Positions 34,148 to 42,826 are shown, numbered from the stretch's first letter. The stretch is 64,000 bases of DNA from Aradus depressus (GCA_963662175.1 OY759223.1:23413460-23477459); one strand, 5' to 3'. Translations and numbers: made by a program. The notes: generated from the letters alone by a model not told the origin.

Positions 34148-34896
34148 TGTGATAAAAACTTGATTGCTACCACATTTCCTGTAGAAATTTGATCTCTTTT
34201 GTTTATTTAAATTTTGATTTCTACAGTAGTTTGCCGAAAATTGCCCTAAAAAAATATAATCAATAATTTAAGACGTGCAATTTTTAAGAAAGTACACGTA
34301 TACAACGAAAAAAATTCAATTAAACAAACTTTACACTTGGATTCACAAAGAGATACCAAATTTTAATAATTTTAAATAATATTAATTTCTAATCCAAAGG
34401 TTTTTTAAATGATACTACTGGGACAACAGGGAAGATGAATAGAATAGAATTTGAAGAGGACAAATAATTGGGTTATTATCTATATTTACATATTTAAATT
34501 TAAAAAAAAACTTATTTGAACAAACAAAACAAAAATTTACAATGGCACAAAAACATTAAATTAATACTTAAAAAACTATTTCTTTTTTTATTTGGGCATA
34601 TTGAAAAATATATATTATTAATTGTACCTTCTCGACGCCTCTACCACAAAAACCAGACCCCGTCAACTCTTCACTAATTGTTCAACTTCATTTTATTTAA
34701 AACATCTCAAACCACATGCACCGTTTAAGAGCTAGCTCACGACTCCATTACATTTAACACTATTTCACAGCTGTTTTTTATATGTTTTCTTGTTTTGTTT
34801 CTCAAACACCTTGGTTTATTATTATATTATAATAAAAAAAATTACCTCTTTTCATTAAAATATTCATTAAAAAAATGTTCCGTAGTGTACATCACA
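34148..34896 (-). repeat. 5' LTR, copy 2
   Basis: 749 bp, the upstream LTR in the sense direction. On the minus strand it is followed by TTTTTGGCATATCCC, the same leader as copy 1 (7498), where a primer binding site might start at TGG. Confidence 0.9.
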
Positions 34897-34933
34897 ATAT
34901 ATTGTCTAATTTCACTAACTATATACATATACA

Positions 34934-34969
34934 TGGGAGTACTTTCGGTATTTCTACCATCCTCAGCCA
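34934..34969 (-). ncRNA. Hammerhead-ribozyme-like motif in H1 (left arm)
   Basis: Exact mirror of the motif at 35012-35047 on the other strand, present because the hairpin arms are perfect inverted copies. Confidence 0.4.
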
Positions 34970-35011
34970 AAAGCATAAGAGATAAGAGATAAGTCTTATC
35001 TCTTATGCTTT

Positions 35012-35047
35012 TGGCTGAGGATGGTAGAAATACCGAAAGTACTCCCA
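35012..35047 (+). ncRNA. Hammerhead-ribozyme-like motif in H1 (right arm)
   Basis: The order fits a minimal type I hammerhead: stem I strand TGG, core CTGAGGA (CUGANGA), one extra T, stem II GGTA-GAAA-TACC, core GAA, self-complementary stem III AGT/ACT, then C as the H17 position and stem I strand CCA. The extra nucleotide before stem II and the very short stems I and III reduce certainty. Related short hammerheads are known in the terminal repeats of Penelope-like elements. Confidence 0.4.
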
Positions 35048-35270
35048 TGTATATGTATATAGTTAGTGAAATTAGACAATATATCAAATAAACAAGTTTT
35101 ATTTTATTTTTCAAGTCCATTTGAATTATTTCACAATATCTCTGCAATAATGTCAGTTTTCACATGTAGTATAAGTATTTTAATCTTGCGAAATTCTGAG
35201 ATCGAGTTTTGAACGGACTTTCATGTTTCAAGGTATGAAGAAAGTCTGTCTGTCTGTCTCTGAGTGTGTG

Positions 35271-35570
35271 TGTGATTGTTAGTTAGTTATTGTGTATATC
35301 ATATTGTCTACTATCAGAGCGCTCTTTAGTCGCTGTGGGAGTCCTAAACTTTGCCTACCTAGGTTTTTTATCGGACATTAAATGATGGTCCCGAGCCTGT
35401 ATTCGTTAATAAACACCTCTACCCTAGGTGAATAAAAATTTAGTGTAGGCGAAATTTAGAACTCGTAGAGTCGGGCTAGTGTCCACCAGAAAGAGCGCTC
35501 TGGTAGTAGGCGATATGACCTCATAATTAAAGCCCGGGCATGAGTCATAATAACTAACTGTTATCTTTTG
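35271..35570. mobile_element. Two SINE fragments, head to head
   Basis: 35284-35370 is a minus-strand fragment (TCAGAGCGCTCTTTAGTCGC). From about 35375 a plus-strand fragment follows (GATGGTCCCGAGCCTGTA through GCCCGGGCATGAGTCATAAT). Both lack the tRNA head. Confidence 0.7.
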
Positions 35571-35870
35571 TTTAACTATTCCTTTTGTAACATTTATATA
35601 GGTATATTTTAATTTATTATATATTGATTTGTATATTACAACATAAATTAATTATTAAAAATTACTTACATCATAGTGCCTATTTCCATCATCGAACATC
35701 CAGTCAAAACTGATTATTAGTCATCAACGTTTATTATCCAATAACAAATTATTGACTTTTTTGTTTATTAACAATAATCAAAAAATGAAAAATAAATATA
35801 AATTTTTTTTAAATTCATACCTAGTCACCAGACAAAAGGTCAAAAATATCTCTAAGAACGAGACTAATAT
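35571..35870. other. No gene seen; AT-rich
   Basis: AT-rich sequence without supported features. Confidence 0.3.
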
Positions 35871-36268
35871 AGGTTAGGTTAGGTTTTATGACTCATGCCC
35901 TGGCTTTAACTACGAGGTCACTACCAGTGTGAGAGCACTCTGGTGGACATGTGCCCGACTCTAGTGTGGGAGTCCTAAATTTTGCCTATCCTAAATTTTT
36001 ATTCACTTAAGGCTACCTTACACGGTCAATATTATTGAAGCAATATCGATATTGATCAAAATATTAAACGTGTAAGGAGTACATTGAAACAATAATATTG
36101 ATGGCAATAATATTGAAAAAAATGAAATCAGTTTGATTTTTATTGAAGTCCCGTCAATATATTGAGGCGCCGTCAATATTATTGACACCGTGTGAGGGGT
36201 ATACACCATATTGTGCAATAAAACGTCAGTCGGTCTACAGACGCTGTAGAGGGTGTTTGTTTTGGAGA

Positions 36269-36361
36269 TGGAAACTGATATAAAACGTGAAATTGATAGT
36301 GAAAAGAAGCGAAAGAAGTGTTCACAAGATAAAAAGAAGAAGAAAGGAAATTTATTTTAAT
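36269..36361 (+). CDS. Short basic peptide frame in the Harbinger element
   Basis: A small frame reading METDIKREIDSEKKRKKCSQ and then a Lys-rich end before a stop. It lies upstream of the MADF-like frame and could be a first exon or an N-terminal nuclear-localisation-type segment of the same protein. This is speculative; no domain is recognisable. Confidence 0.2.
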
Positions 36362-36469
36362 ATGCATAGAGGTGAGGTAGGTGCTGTATTTACATCGATT
36401 TAGAAAATAAAATAATAATAAAAGTGATTATTTTGTCATTTCAAAAGGGGTAATAATTGTTATTAATGA

Positions 36470-36712
36470 TTGATTTGGTTATATAAGTCCATGCCAGTTT
36501 TATGGAAAATAAAATCAGAGGAATACAGGGACAGAGACAAAAAAGCTCAAGCAATGGAACGGTTGCTTAATTTTTATCAACAGAAATTCCCTAATGCTAC
36601 GACAGATGATGTAAAAAAAATATTCAACTCCCTCCGAACCAACTTTAGGATGCGATTAGAAACGCTAGATCCATCCTCCTTGACTGCACAATTGAAACTG
36701 ACACTTTATTGA
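36470..36712 (+). pseudogene. MADF-like domain fragment of the Harbinger element
   Basis: The 80-codon frame contains the MADF pattern: LWKIKSEEYRDRDKKAQAME (residues 11-30), then FPNATTDDVKKIFNSLRTNF (40-59) and RMRLE. MADF is a Myb/SANT-related DNA-binding domain. PIF/Harbinger elements characteristically carry such a second protein beside the transposase, where it assists DNA recognition and nuclear import. The frame lacks the start of the domain, probably because the true start lies in another exon, and ends 90 bp before the right terminus. It is most likely a truncated remnant. Confidence 0.65.
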
Positions 36713-36962
36713 TCAATATTATTGAGTCGTGTGAGGGCTACCGTTTTTTTACCATATATTGCGTCAATAATATTGCTTCAATAATATTGACCGTGTAAGG
36801 TAGCCTTTAGGGTAAGAGTCTTTAACGAGTACCTGACAACGGCGTGCTTAAATTTATTTTACCTCCCAGATAAAATAAACTAAGGGCCTCGGTCGGGTTT
36901 CGAACCCACGATCTTGAGCTTAGAAGGCAAGCACGCATACCACTGAGCTACCGGTTCCCTCC

Positions 36963-37692
36963 GTGATTAATATATAACTCAAATATAATATATAAACAAA
37001 GAACAAAATCTTGAACAATATAGTATAAATATGGATATTCAGAAGATGAGATCTAGCTAATAGTTCATAAGTAACATGAAACCCTAAGCCATCTCCTCTA
37101 GGTGCAATTTGGATGAAGCACAAGTTTCATCAAGTTGTAAATATGGAGTAAGGGGTTGGTTTTGGGAGAAGGGGGAGTTAATCCCTCAAGTACGATTAGG
37201 GTTCAGGATCCGAGACAGTGTACTGTAGAAGGGAAACATGAATATGGAGAGATCTAATTAAAATAAGACTGGCTAAGATAAAGCTAGTTTATATGACGGT
37301 GTGGCCAAGTCATAACACCTTCGAGATAAGGGCTTCCCACCCGGGAGTGTTGTAACAGGCTTCCCGTCTTCCACAGCAACCCTTCTAAAGGACACCAATC
37401 CACCAGGGTGTCTTCATCTTCCTTACCGAGTAACATTATCCAACAATGTATGATGTCTGTCTGTGTCATTAGATTTTGGTAGAAATAAAAAAAAAAATTG
37501 TATGCTTGGAACACACACCAGAAATGAAACATTGTGATGTATAAAAAAAAAATTTTACTGCGCATGTAAAATCAGCTTTAAGAGTGACGATTTTGAGCGA
37601 GGAAATGAAATGATGGAATTCATATATATTTAAAAAAATGTAATATGACTTGTTTTGTACATGTACATTTACGAGTATGAATGTACGTATGT
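36963..37692. other. No gene seen
   Basis: Mixed AT-rich DNA. A short segment near 37300-37370 (GGTGTGGCCAAGTCATAACA) recalls a tRNA 5' half, but no B box follows. Confidence 0.3.
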
Positions 37693-37693
37693 A

Positions 37694-37886
37694 GAGGGCG
37701 CCGGTAGCTCAGTGGTACGCGTGCTTGACTTCTGAGCTCAAGATCGTGGGTTCGTAACATTTAGGACTCCCACGGTAGAGTCGGGCTTATGTATACCAGA
37801 GTGACGAAAGAGCGCTCTGGTAGTAGGCGATATGACCTCGTAGTTAAAGCCCGGGCATGAGTCATAAAACCTAACCTAACCTAAAA
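37694..37886 (+). mobile_element. SINE with internal deletion and CCTAA tail
   Basis: A good head (GAGGGCGCCGGTAGCTCAGT, GGGTTCGTAAC) joins directly to the last third (ATTTAGGACTCCCACGGTAG), losing about 150 bp of body. It ends AAAACCTAACCTAACCT and then poly(A). Confidence 0.85.
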
Positions 37887-37904
37887 AAAAAATACAAACA
37901 TTAA

Positions 37905-38325
37905 ATATTAATATTAAAAAATCAATTATATTTACTTTTCTATAAAAAGCATTTTCTTTTAAAACAAATGCCAGTAGAAAACAAAACACGACCATCAGCT
38001 GTTTTTTAGTGTGTGTAGAGACTAGTTGAGGCCTGGGTTGAATGGAGACGGTCTGAGTGAACATGGAGAGTGGTGTTTAGGCTTAAGTTGTGATGAACTA
38101 AATAGGAGTGAATTGACGGTGAAATTGATCCTAAAAGAAGGTACTGTTGTTTGTTTATATGTACAGGATATATGTCTAGAAATATGTAACTTAAATTTAA
38201 ATAATGGCCTAGTTTTTATTTTATAATGCAGATGATTTTAAAAAAATAAACCCAATATTTCTTCTCGTAAATTCTATTCTATTCATTTTCCCTGTTGGCC
38301 CAGTAATATAATTTGAAAACCTGAA
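37905..38325 (+). repeat. Diverged LTR-like fragment (family 2)
   Basis: Shares with 28650-29337 the order of CAGCTGTTTT, GTTTAGGCTTAAGTTGTGAT and CCCAATATTT, and CATTTTCCCTGTTGGCCCAG resembles the same position of the copy 1 LTR. Truncated at its 3' side. Confidence 0.45.
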
Positions 38326-38710
38326 AATCGATAGGTGTTGTCCATATAGGGTTCTAGTCACACATATAAAATTTCGTTTAGATACATCCATTCTACCGGC
38401 ATAGCTTTTGTGTTAATCCTCCCCCTGTTCCTTTGTGGTTTGGCTGATAAATAAATTGTACAAAATTATTCTAGCGATCTGTTCTGATATGTGCAAACAT
38501 TAATTTAAAAAAAAATTATATATCCCTTTAGTCCATTAGGCTGAAAATCAATTGGTGTTGTCGCTGGGAGGATCTGGATTCTCATATAAAACATTTCGTA
38601 TTGATATATACAGTAATGGTGTTGACAGACGGAAAACGTTATTCCGATTATCGATTTTTCACCAATTCCATAACCTCCCCTATACTTCGTATAGCTGAAG
38701 AAGAAAAAAA
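38326..38710 (+). repeat. Family A copy
   Basis: Two successive internal units (GAAAATCGATAGGTGTTGTC and GAAAATCAATTGGTGTTGTC) followed by the hairpin end CCCCTATACTTCGTATAGCT. Confidence 0.7.
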
Positions 38711-39172
38711 AAAAAACTGAAACTGTTATTCCATTTGGATATTGAGGGAGGGTTGAAGGAACGTTAGAAGCAGACGCTAAATGTAATTCAAAATAGGGTT
38801 CAGCATGGGCTGAGCCAGACCTTAATCCAAATTAGACATTCAGAAGCATCAAAACCTGGCCAGTTAATTGACGGCATAAATCACAATATACTGCGGCATA
38901 ACACCCCCCTTCTCTTTGAGGCATAAGTTTCATCAAGTCGTAAATACAGGACTTAATCCACGAGGGGGCAATTTGGCAGGGAGACGCTCAACAACAAGCT
39001 CCAGCCATGAATATGGAACAGGTCTTGGTTTATAAATAAAAAATGTATTTTATATATTTATTTAATACTGTTCAAATTGTATTACTGGAATATATTTCAG
39101 CAAAATATTATTCACTTCTGTTCAGCTTTTTGTGTGTTTACTTATGTGTTTGCCTGAGTAAAGTTAGTTATT
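38711..39172. other. No gene seen
   Basis: Mixed sequence. No supported frame or terminal repeats. Confidence 0.3.
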
Positions 39173-39440
39173 GTTAGGGCTTTAATATCGAGGTTACATC
39201 GCCAACTACCAAAGCGCTTTTTTATCGCTCTGGTGGACATGAGCTCGAGTCCTAATTTGCCTACCCTATATTTTTATTCACTAAGGGTAGGGGTCGTTAA
39301 CGAGTACCTGACATTGTACAAACTCGGGACCAACCCGCTTAACGTCCCATCCCAGATAAAATAAACTAAGGGCCTTGGCCGAGTTTCGAACTCGCAATTT
39401 TGAGCTCAGTAAGCAAGCACTTCACCATTGAGCTACCGGC
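39173..39440 (-). mobile_element. SINE, near full length, degenerate
   Basis: Minus-strand copy from GGGCTTTAATATCGAGGTTA to the head GAGCTACCGGC. It has small deletions and no recognisable tail. Confidence 0.75.
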
Positions 39441-39580
39441 AAAATTTCACTCTGTAAATAAATTGTTATATATCAGTAAAGTAAAAAGTATATAACTTGT
39501 TCATATGTGATAGTAAGATGTTGTGGGACGAGATTTCTAATAGAAATAAAAGACATTGTCTTCCCACTGTTTTATTTTAT

Positions 39581-39622
39581 ACCAGAACCGGTTTTCGACG
39601 CAACAGCGTCATCATCAGTGGT
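39581..39622 (-). ncRNA. Hammerhead-ribozyme-like motif, H2 left arm
   Basis: Mirror copy of the motif at 39670-39711, on the minus strand. Confidence 0.45.
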
Positions 39623-39669
39623 TCATCCCACCCACACAGCACAGCGGTTGTGCTGTGTGGGTGGGATGA

Positions 39670-39711
39670 ACCACTGATGATGACGCTGTTGCGTCGAAAA
39701 CCGGTTCTGGT
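39670..39711 (+). ncRNA. Hammerhead-ribozyme-like motif, H2 right arm
   Basis: In order: ACCA (stem I), CTGATGA core (39674-39680), one extra T, stem II GACGC-TGTT-GCGTC, GAA core (39696-39698), loopless self-complementary stem III AACC/GGTT, C at the cleavage position (39707), then TGGT closing stem I. All conserved core positions are present; the extra T before stem II is atypical. Short stem III forms are known in Penelope-like elements, where they are thought to act as dimers. Confidence 0.5.
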
Positions 39712-39841
39712 ATAAAATAAAACAGTGGGAAGACAACGTCTTTTATTTCTATTATATAACTTGTCCTTACTTTATTTTTTTTAAATATTTGCAATAGATA
39801 TGAGGACCTTAAGTAAATTTGATGGTACAATTGGAATAAAT

Positions 39842-40545
39842 TTAATACATATAAAGTAAAAAATAAAAACAGAAATAGATAAATAAATAAATAAAAATTA
39901 AAAAATATATAAGAAAATTATTTACATCGGTAACAAAATAATGGTCCATGTACAAAACAATATAATATATACAAAACAAAATGTAAATATTAAATTTAAA
40001 TAATAATAAAAATGAAATAAAATAAACATAGCCCTTCAACTCGAGACCCCTCGAAACACCCCCAGTTCTCTGTCATCCCCATCCCTCCAACTTAATGGAG
40101 GCAGGGGAGGGAACGGGGGCTCGAGTGATCCCCCCTGCCACTCGCCCCGCCAGTCACTGTCCAGCAGTGGAGGCAGGCCAAAAAGGAAAGGAGAGTTGAA
40201 GGTAAGAGGATTACATGAGAGGAGAAGCTGGTCATCACCGGCTCTCCCTAAATATTTTTGCTAGATTATAGTAGCAGGACTCTCGGCCAGCGCCGCCTCA
40301 GTCTTCGGGGGGGATTATTTGGATAGGAATGGAATGACAAGAGTTGAGGAATTGAATTGACATGGGAAGAAAGGTTGGAGTAGAATTTAGAGAAGCGGGA
40401 CTTGATGAGGTCAATAACAAAAGGAATTTCCAAGTCATTATGGAGAGTAATTAGATTGGAAACATAGAAAGGAGCATCGACAATTGTTCTGAGGACTTTG
40501 GATTGGAAAGACTGGATACGCTTGTTATAATAGTTTATAACTAAA
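39842..40545 (-). pseudogene. Jockey-clade LINE, RT C-terminus and A-rich 3' end
   Basis: On the minus strand, 40530-40320 encodes RIQSFQSKVLRTIVDAPFY, VSNLITLHNDLEIPFVIDLI and KFYSNLSSHVNS. This is the characteristic block after the RT catalytic core in Jockey-like elements (FQSK-LR-I--APWYV-N). Beyond it a GC-rich stretch (40040-40170) and an A-rich tail to about 39842 follow. The catalytic core and endonuclease are missing. The copy at 2110-2600 belongs to the same group. Confidence 0.75.
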
Positions 40546-41340
40546 AATAATTAATAATAATAAAAGTAAAAATATTAAACAAAAATAATTACTATAGAAA
40601 TTATAGAGTATTTGGATAGAACCTCTGCGAAGAATTTAAAAATGAAACCAAGACATAAAGCTTTTACAAAAAACAACTTTTAAATTTTGGTTATTTATTT
40701 CTACTACTGCTCAGAATCAAGATTTGAAGAAAGTTTCCAAGATGACTCCAGATAAAGTCTTTAGGAGAGACTTGGGATGTGGTTAGAAGGTCCAGGAAGA
40801 TCCTATAGTCGGAACATCCGATAGATCTGATAGAGGACCGATGAGGAAGGACACGGTTCCGCTCTAAGTTTAGGTCCTACTTACTTGGAAGGACTTAGCC
40901 GACAGGGCTATATCATGGACTTATCTGAAGCCCGTCCTCTCTGAACCGACCTGCCGGAGCAACGCCTCTTTAGATAAGATTGTCTTCAGGTTTATGACGC
41001 TCTTTCAGGTCCAGAGGCCAAGGAAAAAGACTAAAGGTACCCTTGCCGCCTACTTTAAGAAAAATGTTAATTCTAAAGTTACTTTTCTCCCTAAATAACT
41101 AAGTTTTTGCTCTCCCTCTGAACTCAATTTAAACGATTTGAAAATCAATAGGTATAATATTCAGAGACTTCTGAATCATCACAATAAATTTTGTGTAAGT
41201 AGATATATTTTGGTGCCCCCTTCTACAGCGAACCCCATCAAAAATCACTCATTTTTTCCATAAATAAAAATATCTATTGGTCGCTTCGTACTTCCCAAAT
41301 TATGTGTCAGTACTATTTATTAAAAAGAATAAGAAATTTT
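40546..41340. other. Unclassified; small open frame at 40875-41095
   Basis: A plus-strand frame without its own ATG near the start encodes LLTWKDLADRAISWTYL and later VQRPRKKTKGTLAAYFKKN, ending FLPK. It is basic towards the C-terminus and may be a remnant of a transposon protein, but I do not recognise it. A family A scrap (AAAATCAATAGGTATAATAT) lies at about 41140. Confidence 0.25.
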
Positions 41341-41396
41341 TTTTAAAAAAACATTAAGGCGTAGTCAAGGTCCACCCCGTAGATTTTTCGTGGAAA

Positions 41397-41546
41397 TCAT
41401 TTTTCATTTTCGTTTCGATGGTGCCGTAGCTCTTGCATTTGCTCAGCACTAGACTTTTTAGGTTTTTTAAATTCCTTTCGATGCGAGCTTTCCTCTGATT
41501 TGCGTTTTCTATAATTCCGCGCATATTTACGATTCATACGAGACAT
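41397..41546 (-). CDS. Short Arg/Lys-rich ORF (49 aa), unknown
   Basis: Starts MSRMNRKYARNYRKRKSEES and ends RHHRNENEK. About 40 percent of residues are Arg, Lys or His. It resembles the charged N-terminal segments of some DNA-transposon or helicase-like proteins, but no domain can be named. The sequence upstream on the minus strand (41560-41950) is less AT-rich than average. It could be a first exon or a chance frame. Confidence 0.25.
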   Translation of the reverse strand: MSRMNRKYARNYRKRKSEESSHRKEFKKPKKSSAEQMQELRHHRNENEK

Positions 41547-41949
41547 CTATAATTTTTTTGCAATTTTCAATTTAATACCGATTTTTACATATATTACGGC
41601 AAATATTTTTATTGTTTCACTTTGAGTCGTAATAGTGCTCCTCAAGCTCTTTACAATGAGACCCGAATCAACGTTCTATCTAAACGCGTTATCACGCTAC
41701 ATTAATTTCTCTTTTTACACAACGCTAATTTGCAACAATCATCCGCTGGCGCCCACACTAGGCCAATAACGTCACAGGCAAAACAAACATTACACTACAA
41801 ACACGTACAGACATGCTCTATCCATTGTGACCTCAACCGTTGTTATCGCATTATTAGTCTCGTAGTTATTATCGATTGAAATCTGACGGTATTTTGTAAC
41901 ACAAGAAAGTTTGACCGGCTATCACTGTGCTTAACGAGCGAATAGACGT

Positions 41950-42245
41950 TTTCACGTCAAAAAAATATATGTAATGTGGCCATTATAAAACCTTCTTATA
42001 TTAAACATGTTTTTACAGATCACTCATCTTCCTCCCCTTCTCAAATTCCATTTGCATTATTGTGTATAAGAAAGTCACTTCCAGAATTATAATGTACAAT
42101 GAAAGAAAGAAAAGCGGTGATGCTCACACATTACTCTTTTCCCAGTCATCCCAGTTTCAAATGATATAGGAGGGGGGGGGGGAGGGGGGGGGGGAAGAGG
42201 AGGGAGATTTGTAAAAACGTGTTTGGTATAAGAAAGTCTGGCTAT
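41950..42245. repeat. Unclassified repeat with TATAAGAAAGT ends and G tracts
   Basis: GTATAAGAAAGTC occurs near 42065 and 42227. Between them are G homopolymers (42172-42194). The same TATAAGAAAGT motif ends family B near 44920 and occurs near 27460. No gene. Confidence 0.35.
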
Positions 42246-42267
42246 GGTCACATCACATTTTTTTTTT

Positions 42268-42268
42268 C

Positions 42269-42303
<35 letters not shown>

Positions 42304-42650
42304 CTGCGGCGCAACGGTCCTGAAAGAACTCGGTCCTCCGTCACAATCCTCCTCCATTCATCTCGATCCAAAGCCTTCTCCCTCCATCCTCTGATGCCCA
42401 ATACTCGGAGGTCCGCCTCGACGTCATCTCGGTCTTCCTCTTCTCCTGGCACCGCCTGGCCTACCATAGAGGGCCTGTTTAGGGAGTCTTCCTCCTTCCA
42501 TTCTCTCTACGTGGCCCAACCAACGTAATCGCGCCTGCTTGATCACGAATACCAGGTCGGGATCCCCGTAGAGGTCTCTCAATTCTTTGTTCTTCCGGTT
42601 ACGCCATCTACCGTACTTTCCGTTCCCACAGTTATTATTATTTTAAATCA
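42268..42650 (-). mobile_element. LINE 3' end with AAT tail
   Basis: Minus-strand coding, with one frame break, gives KNKELRDLYGDPDLVFVIKQ, ARLRWLGHVERMEGGRLPKQ and DDVEADLRVLGIRGWREKAL. It is the same C-terminus as at 46974-47435, and the same kind of signature as at 13923-14168. In the sense direction it ends CGTTGCGCCGCAGG and then a tandem AAT tail (42268-42302). A short deletion (about a dozen bases) breaks the frame between RGRPR and DDVEADL. Confidence 0.75.
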
Positions 42651-42654
42651 TGTC

Positions 42655-42765
42655 CGACTTTATTGATGTATCTATTTTATAAGCTACCTTGAAGTATATA
42701 TTTGTATGACCATGTTATGGTTTAAGGAAATAAATATTTTTATTATTGTTATTGTTATTTTCGAT
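42655..42765 (+). mobile_element. LINE family D-like 3' terminal fragment
   Basis: ATAAGCTACCTTGAAGTATA, then ATGGTTTAAGGAAATAAATA and an ATT-rich tail; related to the ends of the other family D copies. Confidence 0.5.
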
Positions 42766-42826
42766 GTTTTAATATAATTTTTCATTCCAAAAACATCGTT
42801 TTCCTTCTCCGGGACAATGTCGTACG

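Larger units (their letters stand above)
29843..34896 (-). mobile_element. Complete LTR retrotransposon, copy 2 (no pol)
   Basis: Minus-strand copy with LTRs of 749 bp at 34148-34896 (5') and 29843-30591 (3'), and terminal TGTGAT/ATCACA. It is flanked by ATAT (29839-29842 and 34897-34900). Joining the flanks across one ATAT restores the H1 palindrome exactly, which confirms the boundaries. The interior holds one intact ORF (32757-33887), matching copy 1, and a non-coding remainder. Confidence 0.92.
29804..35160. mobile_element. Hairpin insertion H1, later split by LTR copy 2
   Basis: Bounded by the 14-bp duplication CACATGTAGTATAA at 29790-29803 and 35161-35174. Without the LTR element and its 4-bp duplication, two 128-bp arms pair perfectly: 29802-29842 plus 34901-34987 against 34994-35121, with a 6-nt loop and the outermost bases overlapping the duplication. 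An unpaired extension of 39 nt (35122-35160) follows the right arm. It has the same plan as H2 and H3. Each arm carries a hammerhead-like motif. Confidence 0.88.
36010..36806 (+). mobile_element. PIF/Harbinger-type DNA transposon, 797 bp
   Basis: Terminal inverted repeats begin AGGCTACCTTACACGG at both ends. The 3-bp duplication TTA (36007-36009 and 36807-36809) fits the TWA preference of PIF/Harbinger transposases, and the surrounding SINE shows the empty site. Subterminal CAATATTATTGA-like motifs are repeated in both orientations. No DDE transposase is encoded. The only domain seen is a MADF-like segment (36470-36712), matching the second protein of this superfamily. It is therefore an internally deleted, non-autonomous derivative. 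Confidence 0.85.
35875..36962 (-). mobile_element. SINE with CCTAA tail, split by a Harbinger-type element
   Basis: Minus-strand SINE from the tail (AGGTTAGGTTAGGTTTTATG) to the head (GAGCTACCGGTTCCCTC), interrupted at 36010-36806. Removing the insertion and one TTA restores the usual SINE order. A possible target duplication of the SINE (ACTAATATA against ATTAATATA) is imperfect. Confidence 0.85.
39501..39752. mobile_element. Hairpin insertion H2, Penelope-type terminal repeat
   Basis: Flanked by the 12-bp duplication TATATAACTTGT (39489-39500 and 39753-39764). Inverted arms of 106 bp (39538-39643 and 39649-39754, with one mismatch seen and the outer bases overlapping the duplication) enclose a 5-nt loop. 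A 37-nt unpaired extension (39501-39537) precedes the left arm. Each arm matches the last part of the Penelope-like element at 55609-55805 but lacks the 91 nt around 55690-55781. Hammerhead-like motifs occur in both arms. Confidence 0.88.

Noticed and set aside
29843..34896. Endogenous retrovirus with an envelope gene
   Set aside because: No protease, RT, integrase or envelope-like frame was seen in either copy; only the coiled-coil ORF is present.
37300..37370. tRNA-Ser/Leu-like 5' half
   Set aside because: No matching B box and no acceptor-stem pairing.
42087..42467. 126-codon ORF with a poly-Asn and poly-Pro stretch
   Set aside because: Poly-Asn is the AAT tail of a LINE and poly-Pro a G tract read on the minus strand; only the first 50 residues are LINE-derived.
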